Shown: piece by piece, positions 9,032-17,793 of the stretch
Layout of the letters: every line of letters starts with the position of its first letter
Numbering within the stretch: the stretch's first letter is position 1
Source of the DNA: Methanoregula sp.
GTDB lineage: Archaea; Halobacteriota; Methanomicrobia; Methanomicrobiales; Methanospirillaceae
Assembly (NCBI GenBank): GCA_041645435.1
Contig: JBAZQB010000004.1
Coordinates: 62,001-126,000 of the forward strand
DNA: 64,000 nucleotides
Direction: 5' to 3'
The notes under the pieces: generated by a model
Databases searched by the model: none
What the model was told of the DNA's origin: nothing
What the model saw: only the letters and a program-made list of their open reading frames with translations
Made by a program: the position numbers and the translations under genes

Positions 9032-9688
9032 TTAAGCACTGGCGCTGTCATAGACCTGGCAAAGGTAGCGTGCTTCAAAGAGCATGAGAGGAGCCATGAA
9101 AACGATCTTTATGATAATTCCAAGCACCGGGATCATTCCGATGACCGAGAGGATGATCTCAATGACAATCACGACAACCATCACGACGATCATGGCAATG
9201 ATATATGCGCCCCAGCCGATCTTGCCAATCGTTGCAAGGATCTCTCCGAAATTGAATGCTTCTCCCATGCTGCCGGAACGGGCAAACCGGATGATACCGA
9301 TGGTTGCCAGGAGACCGGTAATGATGGCAACAATGGCAAAGATAATCAGGCCAAAGATCATCCCGCCAAGCCCGGCAAGTACCTCAGCCGGGTTCTGGCT
9401 GACCATGGCAAATATTCCCGCTCCAACGGTTACGAACAGGATGATAAGTGCGGGAATTGCCCAGATCAGGGAGACGATCAGGTACTTGATACCGTCAATG
9501 AAGAGCGTACCCCATTCAGTGACTTCCGGTGCGGGCTTCTCACCGCGGAAGACTTTCAACGTATATCCGAGCAGCGGGAGGCAGAGAAGAATCGTTGCAA
9601 TAACGAGTAATAACCACTGCATCCACTTTCCAACAATTGCATCCTTTGCATATGCAAAAGAGTCACCAAGCATCTCTCCAAAATCCAT
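9032..9688 (-). CDS. DUF4013 membrane protein
   Basis: A 218-residue polytopic membrane protein with about five helices and the DUF4013 start pattern MDFGEMLGDSFAYAKDAIVG and LYTLKVFRGE-like segment (GYTLKVFRGEKPAPE). Glycine-rich helices with many Ile/Val residues are typical. A strong ribosome binding site (GGTGAT) lies just before the ATG. Widespread in methanogens, function unknown. It stands alone between non-coding stretches. Confidence 0.85.
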   Translation of the reverse strand: MDFGEMLGDSFAYAKDAIVGKWMQWLLLVIATILLCLPLLGYTLKVFRGEKPAPEVTEWGTLFIDGIKYLIVSLIWAIPALIILFVTVGAGIFAMVSQNPAEVLAGLGGMIFGLIIFAIVAIITGLLATIGIIRFARSGSMGEAFNFGEILATIGKIGWGAYIIAMIVVMVVVIVIEIILSVIGMIPVLGIIIKIVFMAPLMLFEARYLCQVYDSASA

Positions 9689-9933
9689 TCAAATCACCAT
9701 TTTAAAGGAAATTAATAGTTTCAGACATTCGTTTAGCGGTGCTTTTATTAAAAATAATGGGTAATTTTCCCGTTTTTGCAGAAATTATAACTCTGACAAT
9801 CCCCTTGAGGCACTATGGGTTGGATCCGATGTTGTTCCGGGCATTTCCTGGAAAATGAAAAAATTTCTGCATTTTATTCATATCCTTTGAATTCATCGAG
9901 TAAAAACCTGGAGTTCCGCAGGCATGCGATGGA

Positions 9934-10104
9934 GTGGAATATCTGATCTCACGGATCTCTACACTCTCCGGCAAGCGGATCTATGATGACTGTAGAAACG
10001 CCTGGAATATGCCATACCGGGGTGCATCCGCACGAATAAAGGAAGATATGGTGCAGGTCCCTGACGATATGAGATCCCAGGACTTTTACATATCGTCGAT
10101 CTGA
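9934..10104 (+). CDS. Possible small gene or decayed fragment
   Basis: An open frame of 56 codons starting with GTG: it reads ISTLSGKRIYDDCRNAWNMP near its start, faintly like the first strand of PRC-barrel proteins, then loses resemblance. It is the only hint of coding in the 555-base stretch between 9689 and 10243. No ribosome binding site is obvious and another frame is open on the opposite strand, so it may be a relic or chance. Confidence 0.2.
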   Translation: MEYLISRISTLSGKRIYDDCRNAWNMPYRGASARIKEDMVQVPDDMRSQDFYISSI

Positions 10105-10243
10105 ATGATGAGATCGAAGTAGCGAATCCCGGTACAAAACTGCCGTAAGTGAACCGGCCTTTTTTTAGATATTGATGGTAAGTGTATGCAGAACTATTAA
10201 TCATCCAGCAAACCACCTTTTTCTCAAGAGTGGAGTGTTTCTG

Positions 10244-10582
10244 GTGGACGATACCTGGGAGATCACGATGCCCCCCCTGCGGCCGTACGAAATGCCGGTT
10301 TTTCCGGCAACCGCACTGGATATCGAACCGGAACCCGATGCATTTGCAGTCCCCGAAGAAAAAATGACCCGGGATGAGATTGGCTTTGTGGCACTGCCGG
10401 TTGTTATGCCGCCTTTGCGCCCGGATGAATATCCGGATTCTACGGTTTTTACGCTCGATGCAGTGGCTGACCCGGCACTTGATGAACCCTCGTGGGGGAT
10501 GGGCATAAAAGCACCCGACATCGTGATTCGTTCTGGAAAACTGCTGCGCCCGTGGGATGAGGAACCTGCGGAGAAGAAGTGA
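10244..10582 (+). CDS. Small acidic Pro-rich protein with an internal repeat
   Basis: About 112 residues from GTG 10244, chosen because GGAG at 10232-10235 is 8 bases upstream; an ATG at 10172 would add 24 residues without a good ribosome binding site. The protein is acidic and has two copies of a repeat that starts MPPLRP followed by Tyr or Asp and Glu (residues about 8 and 62 from the GTG). No signal peptide, membrane segment or known domain is visible. It is probably disordered. I do not recognise it. Confidence 0.6.
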   Translation: MDDTWEITMPPLRPYEMPVFPATALDIEPEPDAFAVPEEKMTRDEIGFVALPVVMPPLRPDEYPDSTVFTLDAVADPALDEPSWGMGIKAPDIVIRSGKLLRPWDEEPAEKK

Positions 10583-10655
10583 AATTTCAGCGGGTTCTTT
10601 ACCGCTTTTTTAATGCTTTTTTTATCCGGGACCCTGTTGCCGGCAGGGTACCCGT

Positions 10656-10850
10656 TCAGTCATCGTTCCCGTCAACGGATTCCTCTTCATCATCCTTCTT
10701 TACTTCCGGGAGGGTCTCTTTTGCCAGTACCCCATAGAGTAAAACGATGAGCGGGAGAACCAGGGCATAGAAAATTACCGGTCTATTGACTGCCTGTGCG
10801 ATGATAAAAAGGGCCAGTGCAATGGATAGACCAATATAGGCAAGTCGCAT
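10656..10850 (-). CDS. Small two-helix membrane protein
   Basis: 64 residues: two hydrophobic segments (about 4-20 and 25-43) followed by a very acidic tail (KKDDEEESVDGNDD). Codon use matches the neighbours and the hydrophobic pattern is too regular for a chance frame. No family is recognised. It converges on the 10244 gene. Confidence 0.6.
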   Translation of the reverse strand: MRLAYIGLSIALALFIIAQAVNRPVIFYALVLPLIVLLYGVLAKETLPEVKKDDEEESVDGNDD

Positions 10851-10976
10851 GTTATCAGCTCAGGGTTTGTGGGGGGATTTTGTTATTTCTTTCTTTTTTT
10901 AATAACCCGGATAACTCTTATGGCACGGTTGAGAGGTAAAACGAGTTGAACGGTCAACGAACGGGTGTGAAAAATG

Positions 10977-11546
10977 TTATTTGATCACTCCCGGTTCGAT
11001 AAACCAGGCAACATGATAATCCGGTACCATGCTGATTTCGTCGGATGTCTTTTCCATGAAGTACACGTCCAGTACTGCACCTTTGGATAAGGTGGCAAAC
11101 GACTCATCCGAGCGAATGACAATGTAATCCCGGGCCGCTTCTGCAATACCCGGTACAATCTTGCCGCTCCGGGCTCCGCTTCCCTGGTGGGATATTCCTA
11201 TTCCCCCAAAGGAATTCCCGTACATGTTGGTAAGTTTACTGAACCAGACGAACTGTCGGGGTGCAGTTCCATTATTTTTTGCAAGTATATAGATGGTAAT
11301 GGTCTGGTTGTTTGCTCCTTCGGCCGGATCGATTTCAATGCCGTAAATAGATACTTCCATTGTATTGTTACCCGTTCCCAGGGTTAACATTCCATCCATG
11401 GGTAACACCTTGTCTGTCAATATCTTCCCGGGAAACGTCGGGACGGGTGTGGCTGCCACGGATGGAGTTGTAGTTGATGGGGTTGTTGTACAACCGGCAA
11501 CAAGCAGTACACAAATGGTAATGGCAAGGATTGCAATGTTTTTCAT
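10977..11546 (-). CDS. Secreted lipoprotein, unknown (DUF4352-like)
   Basis: 189 residues with a signal peptide ending in the lipobox LVAGC (Cys at about 19), then a Thr/Pro linker (TTTPSTTTPS) and a beta-rich domain (about 45-185). The domain has the YGIEIDP...NQTITIYILAKNNG pattern seen in DUF4352-like immunoglobulin folds. It is likely anchored to the outer face of the membrane through a lipid-modified Cys. The start is supported by GGGTGAG about 4-10 bases upstream of the ATG. One of three lipoproteins in this region (also at 12104 and 13129), none sharing clear sequence beyond the leader. Confidence 0.8.
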   Translation of the reverse strand: MKNIAILAITICVLLVAGCTTTPSTTTPSVAATPVPTFPGKILTDKVLPMDGMLTLGTGNNTMEVSIYGIEIDPAEGANNQTITIYILAKNNGTAPRQFVWFSKLTNMYGNSFGGIGISHQGSGARSGKIVPGIAEAARDYIVIRSDESFATLSKGAVLDVYFMEKTSDEISMVPDYHVAWFIEPGVIK

Positions 11547-11664
11547 AATCTCACCCTCTTATGGATCTTAATTGTGCTCATAAGGTAAAACCCCCCGGTA
11601 AAAAATCTTTGTGATAATACGTTTTTACTCATCATTCCCTGACCCGCAGGGAATTGCCGGAACC

Positions 11665-11871
11665 TTATTTCAGGTTTTTTGTTTTCAGCGCTTCGATCAG
11701 GCAGAAAAATGCAGCGGCTTCGACCGGGTCTTTGAAGTGAACCAATTCAGCATCGGTCCGCTTCTCTAAGCAATCCGTGAGCATTTTCCCGTATTCCTGT
11801 TCATAGATCTTCAGCGCCCGCGTGGTCTTCTTCCACCGCAGGATGACTTCATCCAGCTGCATCTTTCGCAT
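11665..11871 (-). CDS. Small cytoplasmic protein of unknown function
   Basis: 68 residues, mostly helical and charged (LDEVILRWKKTTRALKIYEQ), ending in EALKTKNLK. GGTGA lies a few bases before the ATG, which supports a real gene; the second ATG (codon 4) is an alternative start. No known family is recognised. Confidence 0.5.
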   Translation of the reverse strand: MRKMQLDEVILRWKKTTRALKIYEQEYGKMLTDCLEKRTDAELVHFKDPVEAAAFFCLIEALKTKNLK

Positions 11872-12103
11872 AGTTCACCGGTATCCAGATGGCCGGCACA
11901 GGTAGATGAGGAGGGGGGTTTGCGGGAGGTGAAAGTGAATGGCAGGGACGTTATTGGTTGCTTATGGCGTGGAACTTCCGTATGATCATGGGGGATATGA
12001 GGGATACCCGGAATGTACCGGCAGCAGGAATCTGTCACGGGCTTCCTGACGGGGAAGAATGAGAGAGTACCTTTAACATCTGCTCAACAGTATATTCACA
12101 TCA

Positions 12104-12901
12104 ATGAACGCAAACGGCATCGTTCCGGTATGTATAATACTGGTATGTGGTCTGGTATTCTGTGCCGGGTGCATGTCCTCCCGATCCCCGGATAGTACCA
12201 TTGTTGCCACTCTGCCGACAACCCTGACAGAAACCCCGGTTGCCCCCCTAGCCACAACCGCTCCCCCTGCGAGTCTGGTCTTAACCCCCGCGGGTGCTGC
12301 ATCCCCTACTCCCGGCGAACGTCCAACCCTTCCAGTCGCGACAACAACGTGGATACAGGAACCGTCTGTCGAAGAAAAAGCGACAGACCCCCAGATCCTT
12401 GTTCTTGCTTTTGTCAGGAATTATTTCAAGTCTGACCTTCCTGACTGTGGTATGAAGGCGTCGTTCCCGCAGGTCGCAAATGAAGCGGGGTACGGGATCC
12501 TGCAGCCGGTTCCCCGGCTTACCCTGCTCTCCGAGGGCCAGGTATTGGCATTCCTGGAAGCGAATGCTAAACCGAATGTCGTAGTCGACGGGATAACTCC
12601 CTCTGTCGATCAGGTTATCGATCCCTACATGCTGGGCGGTTCCCGGTGCGCCGGTGTGCCCATATCCCCGACATGGAATATTATCCTGATTAATGCAACC
12701 CTCATGCCCCGGAATGCCCGGCCGGCTGACTACGATATCGGTATCAATGTCAGGTCCCAGGGCAGGGTGGTTGAACAACTGAGACTGAACCAGACCCTGA
12801 TCATTGACCAGCCGGTCATTTTTGCATGGTTTGTCCCGATGAAAACTGAAGAGATGGCCCTCTTCGACAGCATTGAGCTGGTGTTTCACAAAAAGAAATA
12901 A
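12104..12901 (+). CDS. Secreted lipoprotein, unknown
   Basis: 265 residues. The signal peptide has the lipobox FCAGC (Cys about 23), followed by a Thr/Pro-rich linker to about residue 85 and a folded domain (about 90-265) with a single internal CG-type Cys pair. The last segment (VIFAWFVPMKTEEMALFDSIELVFHKKK) is hydrophobic and beta-rich. No ribosome binding site is visible; a TATA-like ctttaac about 30 bases upstream suggests a leaderless transcript. Function unknown; the build resembles other methanogen surface lipoproteins. Confidence 0.75.
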   Translation: MNANGIVPVCIILVCGLVFCAGCMSSRSPDSTIVATLPTTLTETPVAPLATTAPPASLVLTPAGAASPTPGERPTLPVATTTWIQEPSVEEKATDPQILVLAFVRNYFKSDLPDCGMKASFPQVANEAGYGILQPVPRLTLLSEGQVLAFLEANAKPNVVVDGITPSVDQVIDPYMLGGSRCAGVPISPTWNIILINATLMPRNARPADYDIGINVRSQGRVVEQLRLNQTLIIDQPVIFAWFVPMKTEEMALFDSIELVFHKKK

Positions 12902-13128
12902 CCTGTTTTACTGCTCTTTCCGGATTATGCATTCCCGACCGGAACCTGCAGAAAAACCTGGTGGCCGGGTCGATCGGATCTGATTTCTTTTATGCAAACC
13001 GGGTTCCGGCAGCTGCAGGGATTTTCTGCTGTGGAGGTAACCGGAGATCCCTGCAAAAGGAGAGGATTTTTGGGGGGAAGGACGCTTTGCCTGTCCTTAT
13101 ATTATCGTTTCGTACCTGTGGGATGATT

Positions 13129-13773
13129 CTATACCGTTGGGCATAAGCCGAGGGTTTTTACGCATTCCCCACTGGGACACCGGACAAATTCCTCCGGACA
13201 CGTTACGCCCGAAGATGAATCAATAAAGACCCTCACCTTTCCAAGATCCCGCGGTAGCGCCGGGTCTGCTTTTGTCACGAATCCGGCCAGTGTGTCACCC
13301 TGATAATTGTTAAGAGCCGTTGCGGTGTAAATCAGCTGGCGTACCGAAGAATTATACCGGGGTGCCGAGAGATTCACGATCAGGGTATCTTCCGACTCTT
13401 TTGCACCCGGCCGGGAGATGGCTGCATCGGGCGCGACCGACCAGTCAAACCCGGTAATGTAGTAATCCATGTGCGTGAACCCGGCAGTCCGGTCAGCCCG
13501 GTCGGAGAGATAAATCGTGTAAGGCACGACACTGTCAAGCGTGAGGGTATATGTCCCGTTTCCGGCAGGTCCAAACGATCCCGATGAGGATTCCTGGACG
13601 TAGAGGAAGTGTGGGGATATATTTGTCCCCATGCCGGCGGGGGTTGAGGGGACAGATTTTGTCTCCTCTATAGCTGCCGGGCAGGTTGCGGGAGCATTTG
13701 ATGTGCATCCGGCAATACATGCCCCGATCACGACGAGGGCAAGAAGGGCAAAGAGGGGAAGCGGTTGTTTCAT
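13129..13773 (-). CDS. Secreted lipoprotein, unknown
   Basis: About 214 residues from the ATG that precedes the signal peptide (MKQPLPLFALLALVVIGAC); the frame is open for 19 codons further upstream. The lipobox is CIAGC. A beta-rich domain follows, and the C-terminus has four cysteines in CPEEFVRCPSGECVKTLGLC, a small disulfide-rich tail like those of secreted binding proteins. No family is recognised. It converges with the intergenic region after the 12104 gene. Confidence 0.7.
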   Translation of the reverse strand: MKQPLPLFALLALVVIGACIAGCTSNAPATCPAAIEETKSVPSTPAGMGTNISPHFLYVQESSSGSFGPAGNGTYTLTLDSVVPYTIYLSDRADRTAGFTHMDYYITGFDWSVAPDAAISRPGAKESEDTLIVNLSAPRYNSSVRQLIYTATALNNYQGDTLAGFVTKADPALPRDLGKVRVFIDSSSGVTCPEEFVRCPSGECVKTLGLCPTV

Positions 13774-13895
13774 CACATGATCTTTGTGAGATAGTGGATG
13801 TAAAACATTCCGGGTGCCGGGGGATTGCACCCGGATGACAAAATTTTATGACAGAATGCGGAATTTTATTATATTTTTAACAGGTCTATTCCTGT

Positions 13896-14414
13896 ATGCA
13901 GGAACCCGGATGCTGTGAAAATTATCCAGCCATAATTGTCATCGGATCAAATCTTTTGTCACTCCTGATCTATGTTATTGGTGCGATTATCCTGTACAGG
14001 TTCAGTCTCGTCTGGGTCATCGGTTATGTACTTTTCATTCTCCTCCTTGAATTCCGGCTGTTACACGGACATTGCGTGGACTGTTATTATTACGGCAAGA
14101 CCTGTGCTTTTGGGAAAGGCCGGTTGAGCTCCCGGTTTTTTCAAAGGGGCAACCCGGAGAAATTCAACCGGATGAAGATCACCTGGAAAGATATTGTCCC
14201 GGATTTTCTGGTGTTTATTGTCCCCGTTCTTGCAGGCATACTGCTCCTGATACAGGAGTTTACCTGGACGGTTCTCATTCTCATCATAGCCCTGTTCACC
14301 TTAGGTTTCTTCGGCAATGCTCTTGTCAGAGGAAAACTGGCCTGCAGGTATTGCAAGCAGAGGGAGATCGGGTGTCCGGCCGAGCAATTGTTCGGTAAAA
14401 CAAACGATACGTAG
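13896..14414 (+). CDS. Cys-rich four-helix membrane protein
   Basis: 172 residues with two N-terminal hydrophobic segments (about 12-32, 36-53), a cytoplasmic Cys cluster (HGHCVDCYYYGKTCAFGKG, about 57-75), two more helices (about 101-122, 124-146) and a second Cys cluster at the end (CRYCKQREIGC). The two clusters could jointly bind a metal or form disulfides. A strong TATA stretch (ttttattatattttt) centred about 25 bases before the ATG indicates a leaderless transcript. Not recognised beyond being a conserved-looking methanogen membrane protein. Confidence 0.75.
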   Translation: MQEPGCCENYPAIIVIGSNLLSLLIYVIGAIILYRFSLVWVIGYVLFILLLEFRLLHGHCVDCYYYGKTCAFGKGRLSSRFFQRGNPEKFNRMKITWKDIVPDFLVFIVPVLAGILLLIQEFTWTVLILIIALFTLGFFGNALVRGKLACRYCKQREIGCPAEQLFGKTNDT

Positions 14415-14460
14415 ATATTTGCCCGGCTATCCCGCTCGCACGACCCGGGCCGGGAGCATG

Positions 14461-14514
14461 CGGGTTGAGACCGTTGCGGTGTAACTCTATCCTTACTTTT
14501 TACACGTTCGCCCC
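14461..14514 (+). repeat. Copy of the 3' end of the HicB-like gene
   Basis: Of about 58 bases from 14461, all but about 9 match 16821-16878: the last codons of the HicB-like gene (reading VETVAV and stop) plus about 35 bases downstream. Nothing else of that gene is present here, so it is a duplicated tail or a rearrangement scar. The two copies flank corA and the MNT/HEPN genes as direct repeats. Confidence 0.65.
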
Positions 14515-14602
14515 TGCTTGCGGTCCGTGTCACCGGCTTCCTTAAAAAAAAACGGCTTTCCCAGCCGGGCCTGCTGACTGCTTATGATTTCAGCTTAAGG
14601 CT

Positions 14603-15655
14603 TCAGATCCACTTCTTTTTCCTGAAGTAGGTGAGCATTCCCAGTACCATGATTGCCATCACAATCAGTACCGAATAATAGCCGAATTCCCACTCAATTT
14701 CGGGCATATTCTTAAAATTCATGCCGTATAAACCGACAACGAAGGTGAGCGGGATGAAGATGGTCGCAATCAGCGTGAGCACCTTCATGATCTCGTTCAT
14801 TTTATAACTCAGGCCTGAAAGGTAGATGTCGATCATCCCGGATACCATGTCACGGAAGGTCTCCAGCGTATCGATCACCTGGATCGTGTGGTCATAAACA
14901 TCGCGCAGGTAGATCCTGGTCGGTTCCTGAATGAGCGTTGATTCGGACCGCTCAAGGTTATTGATCATCTCGCGGAGCGGCCAGACTGATTTCCTGAGAA
15001 ATATCATATCCTTTTTGAGCCGGTTGATCTTATGGATGGAGTCCTGTGTCGGGCTGGCAACCAGTTCCTCCTCGAGGTCCTCGACCTGTTCCTCGAGTTT
15101 CTCCATAACCCCAAAATAATTGTCTACAATGCCATCGATAAGCGCGTAGGCAAGGTAATCCGGGCCGAATTTCCTTATCCTGCCATCTTTGCGGATTCTT
15201 TCACGCACGGGATCAAAAACATCCCCGATATCTTCCTGGAACGAGATGAGGAAGTTGTGCCCGATGACCATACTGATGTGCTCAATCTTGATGACTTTCG
15301 TGGTGTCGAGATAAGTGAGCATCTTTAAGTTCAGGTAAATATACTGGTCCATCTCCTCCATCTTCGGACGCTGCCCGGTATTGAAGATATCTTCAAGGAT
15401 GAGCGGGTGGATGGTGAAGCATTTCCCGAGGTCTTCGATAAGTTTTGGGTTTCCCAGGCCGTCGACATTGATCCATGTCACCGTTTCGGTGTCCCGGAAC
15501 AGGAAACAATCGCTGATCTTGTCGACCGTTTTTTCCTGGAAATGGGTGGCATCGTAATCAATAACGGTGATCAGGACCGGCTGGTTAGAGGGTTCGCCAT
15601 TTACAGGAATAGCTCCGGGAGGGCGTTTTGAGAATGGATGGCGGTGGTGTGACAT
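14603..15655 (-). CDS. corA: CorA-family magnesium/cobalt channel
   Basis: About 350 residues from the ATG of MSHHRHP, matching the usual CorA length; the frame is open for another 55 codons upstream, but those residues are low-complexity and not family-like. The cytoplasmic funnel domain is followed by two C-terminal helices with the selectivity motif YGMNF between them and the basic end FRKKKWI. CorA forms a pentameric Mg2+/Co2+ channel in the cytoplasmic membrane. It stands alone between the HicB-tail repeat and the toxin-antitoxin island. Confidence 0.93.
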   Translation of the reverse strand: MSHHRHPFSKRPPGAIPVNGEPSNQPVLITVIDYDATHFQEKTVDKISDCFLFRDTETVTWINVDGLGNPKLIEDLGKCFTIHPLILEDIFNTGQRPKMEEMDQYIYLNLKMLTYLDTTKVIKIEHISMVIGHNFLISFQEDIGDVFDPVRERIRKDGRIRKFGPDYLAYALIDGIVDNYFGVMEKLEEQVEDLEEELVASPTQDSIHKINRLKKDMIFLRKSVWPLREMINNLERSESTLIQEPTRIYLRDVYDHTIQVIDTLETFRDMVSGMIDIYLSGLSYKMNEIMKVLTLIATIFIPLTFVVGLYGMNFKNMPEIEWEFGYYSVLIVMAIMVLGMLTYFRKKKWI

Positions 15656-15975
15656 GAGAGGTCCGGGGAGTATAGTGAGATTGGATGAAGGGGTGCATAA
15701 GAATATCGTTGATACCGGCATGATGCCGGGGTTCGCGGGATCGTGGGGGGACGTCGGCCGGGGGGCTGTGGCGGAGTGGGCGGGAGGAACGGTACCGACT
15801 GAGGAGAGGGAGTGACCCATAAACCAATCGTGAATTACCCGTGAACGAAGAGGATACTATTTTTCCGCCAACCCGTAGAGGGATATTTTCAAGAGATGAT
15901 TATTACTGAAGGAAAACGAACACAGTCTAAAATATTTATTAATACATCATCGCTTACTCTAACATAGGAGCATCA

Positions 15976-16272
15976 ATGACATCCAGCCGGCAGGATATCC
16001 TCTCATCATTAAAAAACCTCAAACAGGAAGTCGCAGCAGAATATTCTGTAAAAACGATCGGTGTGTTCGGATCAGTTGCCCGGAACGAGCAGACCGAGCA
16101 GAGCGATGTCGATCTTCTGGTGGAATTTTCAAAGCCGGTCGGTTTTGTTACGTTCATGCGCCTTGAACATTTTCTTTCCGATCGGCTGGGAAAACGAGTA
16201 GACCTGGTAACGCCGGATACGCTGAAAGCGGTGATACGCCAGGATGTTCTTTCCGAGGTCATCTATGTCTAA
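15976..16272 (+). CDS. MNT-domain nucleotidyltransferase antitoxin (MntA-like)
   Basis: 98 residues of a minimal nucleotidyltransferase: GSVAR-type motif with Gly32-Ser33 followed by SDVDLLVEF, supplying D44 and D46 for metal binding. In MNT/HEPN systems this protein neutralises the HEPN ribonuclease by adding AMP to it. The start is fixed by AGGAG at 15966-15970, and a TATA-like aatatttatt lies about 40 bases upstream. It overlaps the HEPN gene by 8 bases, the usual arrangement. Confidence 0.92.
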   Translation: MTSSRQDILSSLKNLKQEVAAEYSVKTIGVFGSVARNEQTEQSDVDLLVEFSKPVGFVTFMRLEHFLSDRLGKRVDLVTPDTLKAVIRQDVLSEVIYV

Positions 16273-16609
16273 ACGAGAAGTAAAACTCTATCTTTCGGAT
16301 ATTGATGATGCGATCTCGGCAATCCAGTCCTATACCGGGGGGATAACGTACGAGCAGCTGGCCAGCGATCGGAAAACCCGGGAAGCAATCATCCTCAATT
16401 TTGTGGTGATTGGAGAAGCTATCAAGAAAATTCCGCAGGAGATTCTCGATCATCACCCGGATGTCCCGTGGAAAGAGTTCGCCGGGATGCGGGACAAGAT
16501 GGTCCACGGTTATTTCCAGATCAGTACCACTATCGTGTGGGAAACAAGCCGGCACGATCTCGGCCCTCTCGCTGCTACCGTGAAAGAACTGCTGCGGGAA
16601 TATGCATAG
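16265..16609 (+). CDS. HEPN-domain ribonuclease toxin (HepT-like, DUF86)
   Basis: 114 residues from ATG 16265 (MSKREVKLY). The catalytic RX4H motif is R76-D-K-M-V-H81 in MRDKMVHGYF. Family members cleave RNA, often tRNA, when not silenced by the MNT partner. The start lies inside the end of the MNT gene and the stop overlaps the HicB-like gene start, giving a three-gene run. Confidence 0.92.
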   Translation: MSKREVKLYLSDIDDAISAIQSYTGGITYEQLASDRKTREAIILNFVVIGEAIKKIPQEILDHHPDVPWKEFAGMRDKMVHGYFQISTTIVWETSRHDLGPLAATVKELLREYA

Positions 16610-16844
16610 CGAGATCTGGGAATACACGATTCTGATCCACAAGGCTGATGAAGGCGGGTTCCGGGCAGAAGTGCCGGCACTTTCAGGCTGCTTCTCGCAG
16701 GGGGAGACCCTCGAAGAGACAATTGCGAACACCAAGGAGGCAATTGAACTCCCTATCTCCTGCCTGCGGGAAGACGGGGAAGAGATCCCGGTTGATAACG
16801 AATTTATCATAAGCCGCGTACGAGTCGAGACCGTCGCGGTGTAA
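16602..16844 (+). CDS. HicB-like protein without HicA
   Basis: 80 residues with the HicB partial RNase H-like fold: EYTILIHKADEGGFRAEVPALSGCFSQGETLEETIANTKEAIE. HicB proteins neutralise the HicA RNA-binding toxin. No hicA lies on either side, and no DNA-binding domain is present. Start ATG 16602 overlaps the end of the HEPN gene by 8 bases. It may be a solitary regulator or the remains of a former hicAB pair; its last codons and downstream bases recur at 14461. Confidence 0.85.
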   Translation: MHSEIWEYTILIHKADEGGFRAEVPALSGCFSQGETLEETIANTKEAIELPISCLREDGEEIPVDNEFIISRVRVETVAV

Positions 16845-17379
16845 CTCTATCATTATTTTTTACAAGTCCGTCCCTCCTTTATCACCAGAAGAAAGCATAA
16901 TGTCCTTTTTATGCAAATGGGGGACCCTCCCCTCTTTTTTTTGACCAGGGGGTCCCCCATTTAGCTAAGAGGGGAGGGTCACCTCAAACTATTTTTAAGA
17001 AGAGGGGTGGTCCGGTACCTCCCCTCTTTTTTTGGAGGGGAGGGTTACCCATCAGCACCCAAGGGGACCCTTCCCCCTCCGGCTGTTTGGACGAAAAACC
17101 GCTCTCCGCCGTGACTCCACGCGAAACCGTACCGGCGTTCATGCAAAAAGAGGGGGGTAGGGTCCCCATTTTGCCTAAAAGGGGAGGGTGGGTTCAAAAT
17201 ATTTTTAGGAAGAGGGGTGGTAGGCACCCTCTCCTCTTTTTTTGGAGGGGAGGGTTCCCCATTTAGCTAAGTGGGGAGGGTCACCCACCGGGCACAGGGG
17301 AGGGGCGGGTTGTGGGTGAGAATTGCGGAGAGGGCGCTGGCACACTGAGGGGGCACCCCCACACGTAAATTCCCGATAG
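16845..17379. other. Non-coding G-rich repeat region
   Basis: 535 bases with no credible gene, filled with runs of GGGGAGGG and CCCCTC, and two long direct repeats (listed separately). Confidence 0.6.
16971..17262. repeat. Pair of 82-base direct repeats with G-rich hairpins
   Basis: 16971-17052 and 17181-17262 are about 80% identical, 210 bases apart. Each contains a 9-bp stem of the type CCTCCCCTC / GAGGGGAGG around a T-rich loop. A shorter shared segment, ccccatttagctaag, occurs at about 16954-16969 and 17257-17272. Part of the spacer (about 17113-17157) has a diverged relative at about 18163-18208, next to the TIR-like gene. Confidence 0.75.
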
Positions 17380-17793
17380 TTATTGAATTCCGACTGGAGT
17401 GACCCGTTTTTTATCGGTGCGGTCGAAATCTGTATCGAAGCTGACGAGTACCAGATCAAATTTTTCCGCGACAATATACTGGTAAGCATCATCGAAATCG
17501 AGCCCGAATGCAGATGCGACCTGTTCAACCCGCTCGATATCCTCAGTGGTCAGGGAGAGGATAGTGATTCCTCCCTCGCCAAAGAGATCACGTACGAATA
17601 CTGAGAAGAGATGTGCTGCCTTTTTCTGGTAGAGGATGATTCCGATCGAATGGAATGCGAGATCGCTGATGCGAAGATCTCCGGGGGCCTGGGTATTGAG
17701 CAGTACCTGAACAGAAGCGGCTTCTTCCTGATCGAGCAGCAGTTCGAGAAAAATATTGGTAGCCAGAAGGTACACGTTAGTCCCGCCACTCAT
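17380..17793 (-). CDS. VapC-like PIN-domain protein with a changed active site
   Basis: About 137 residues from the ATG at 17793 (MSGGTNVYLL). The PIN fold is visible, with FGLDFDDAYQY and VSFDTDFDRT carrying the later acidic residues. The first catalytic Asp, normally in a DTN motif at the end of strand 1, is Ala here (NVYLLATNIF, codon GCT). VapC proteins cut tRNA or rRNA with a metal held by these acids, so this protein may be inactive or weakened. Its start overlaps the stop of the antitoxin gene by 17 bases. Confidence 0.85.
   Translation of the reverse strand: MSGGTNVYLLATNIFLELLLDQEEAASVQVLLNTQAPGDLRISDLAFHSIGIILYQKKAAHLFSVFVRDLFGEGGITILSLTTEDIERVEQVASAFGLDFDDAYQYIVAEKFDLVLVSFDTDFDRTDKKRVTPVGIQ

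Noticed and set aside
15656..15820. 55-residue N-terminal extension of CorA
   Set aside because: Low-complexity, no ribosome binding site, and it makes the protein longer than the family.
16900..17330. CRISPR array
   Set aside because: Repeats are few, long (82 bases), imperfect and unevenly spaced, with hairpins; there are no regular spacers or cas genes.
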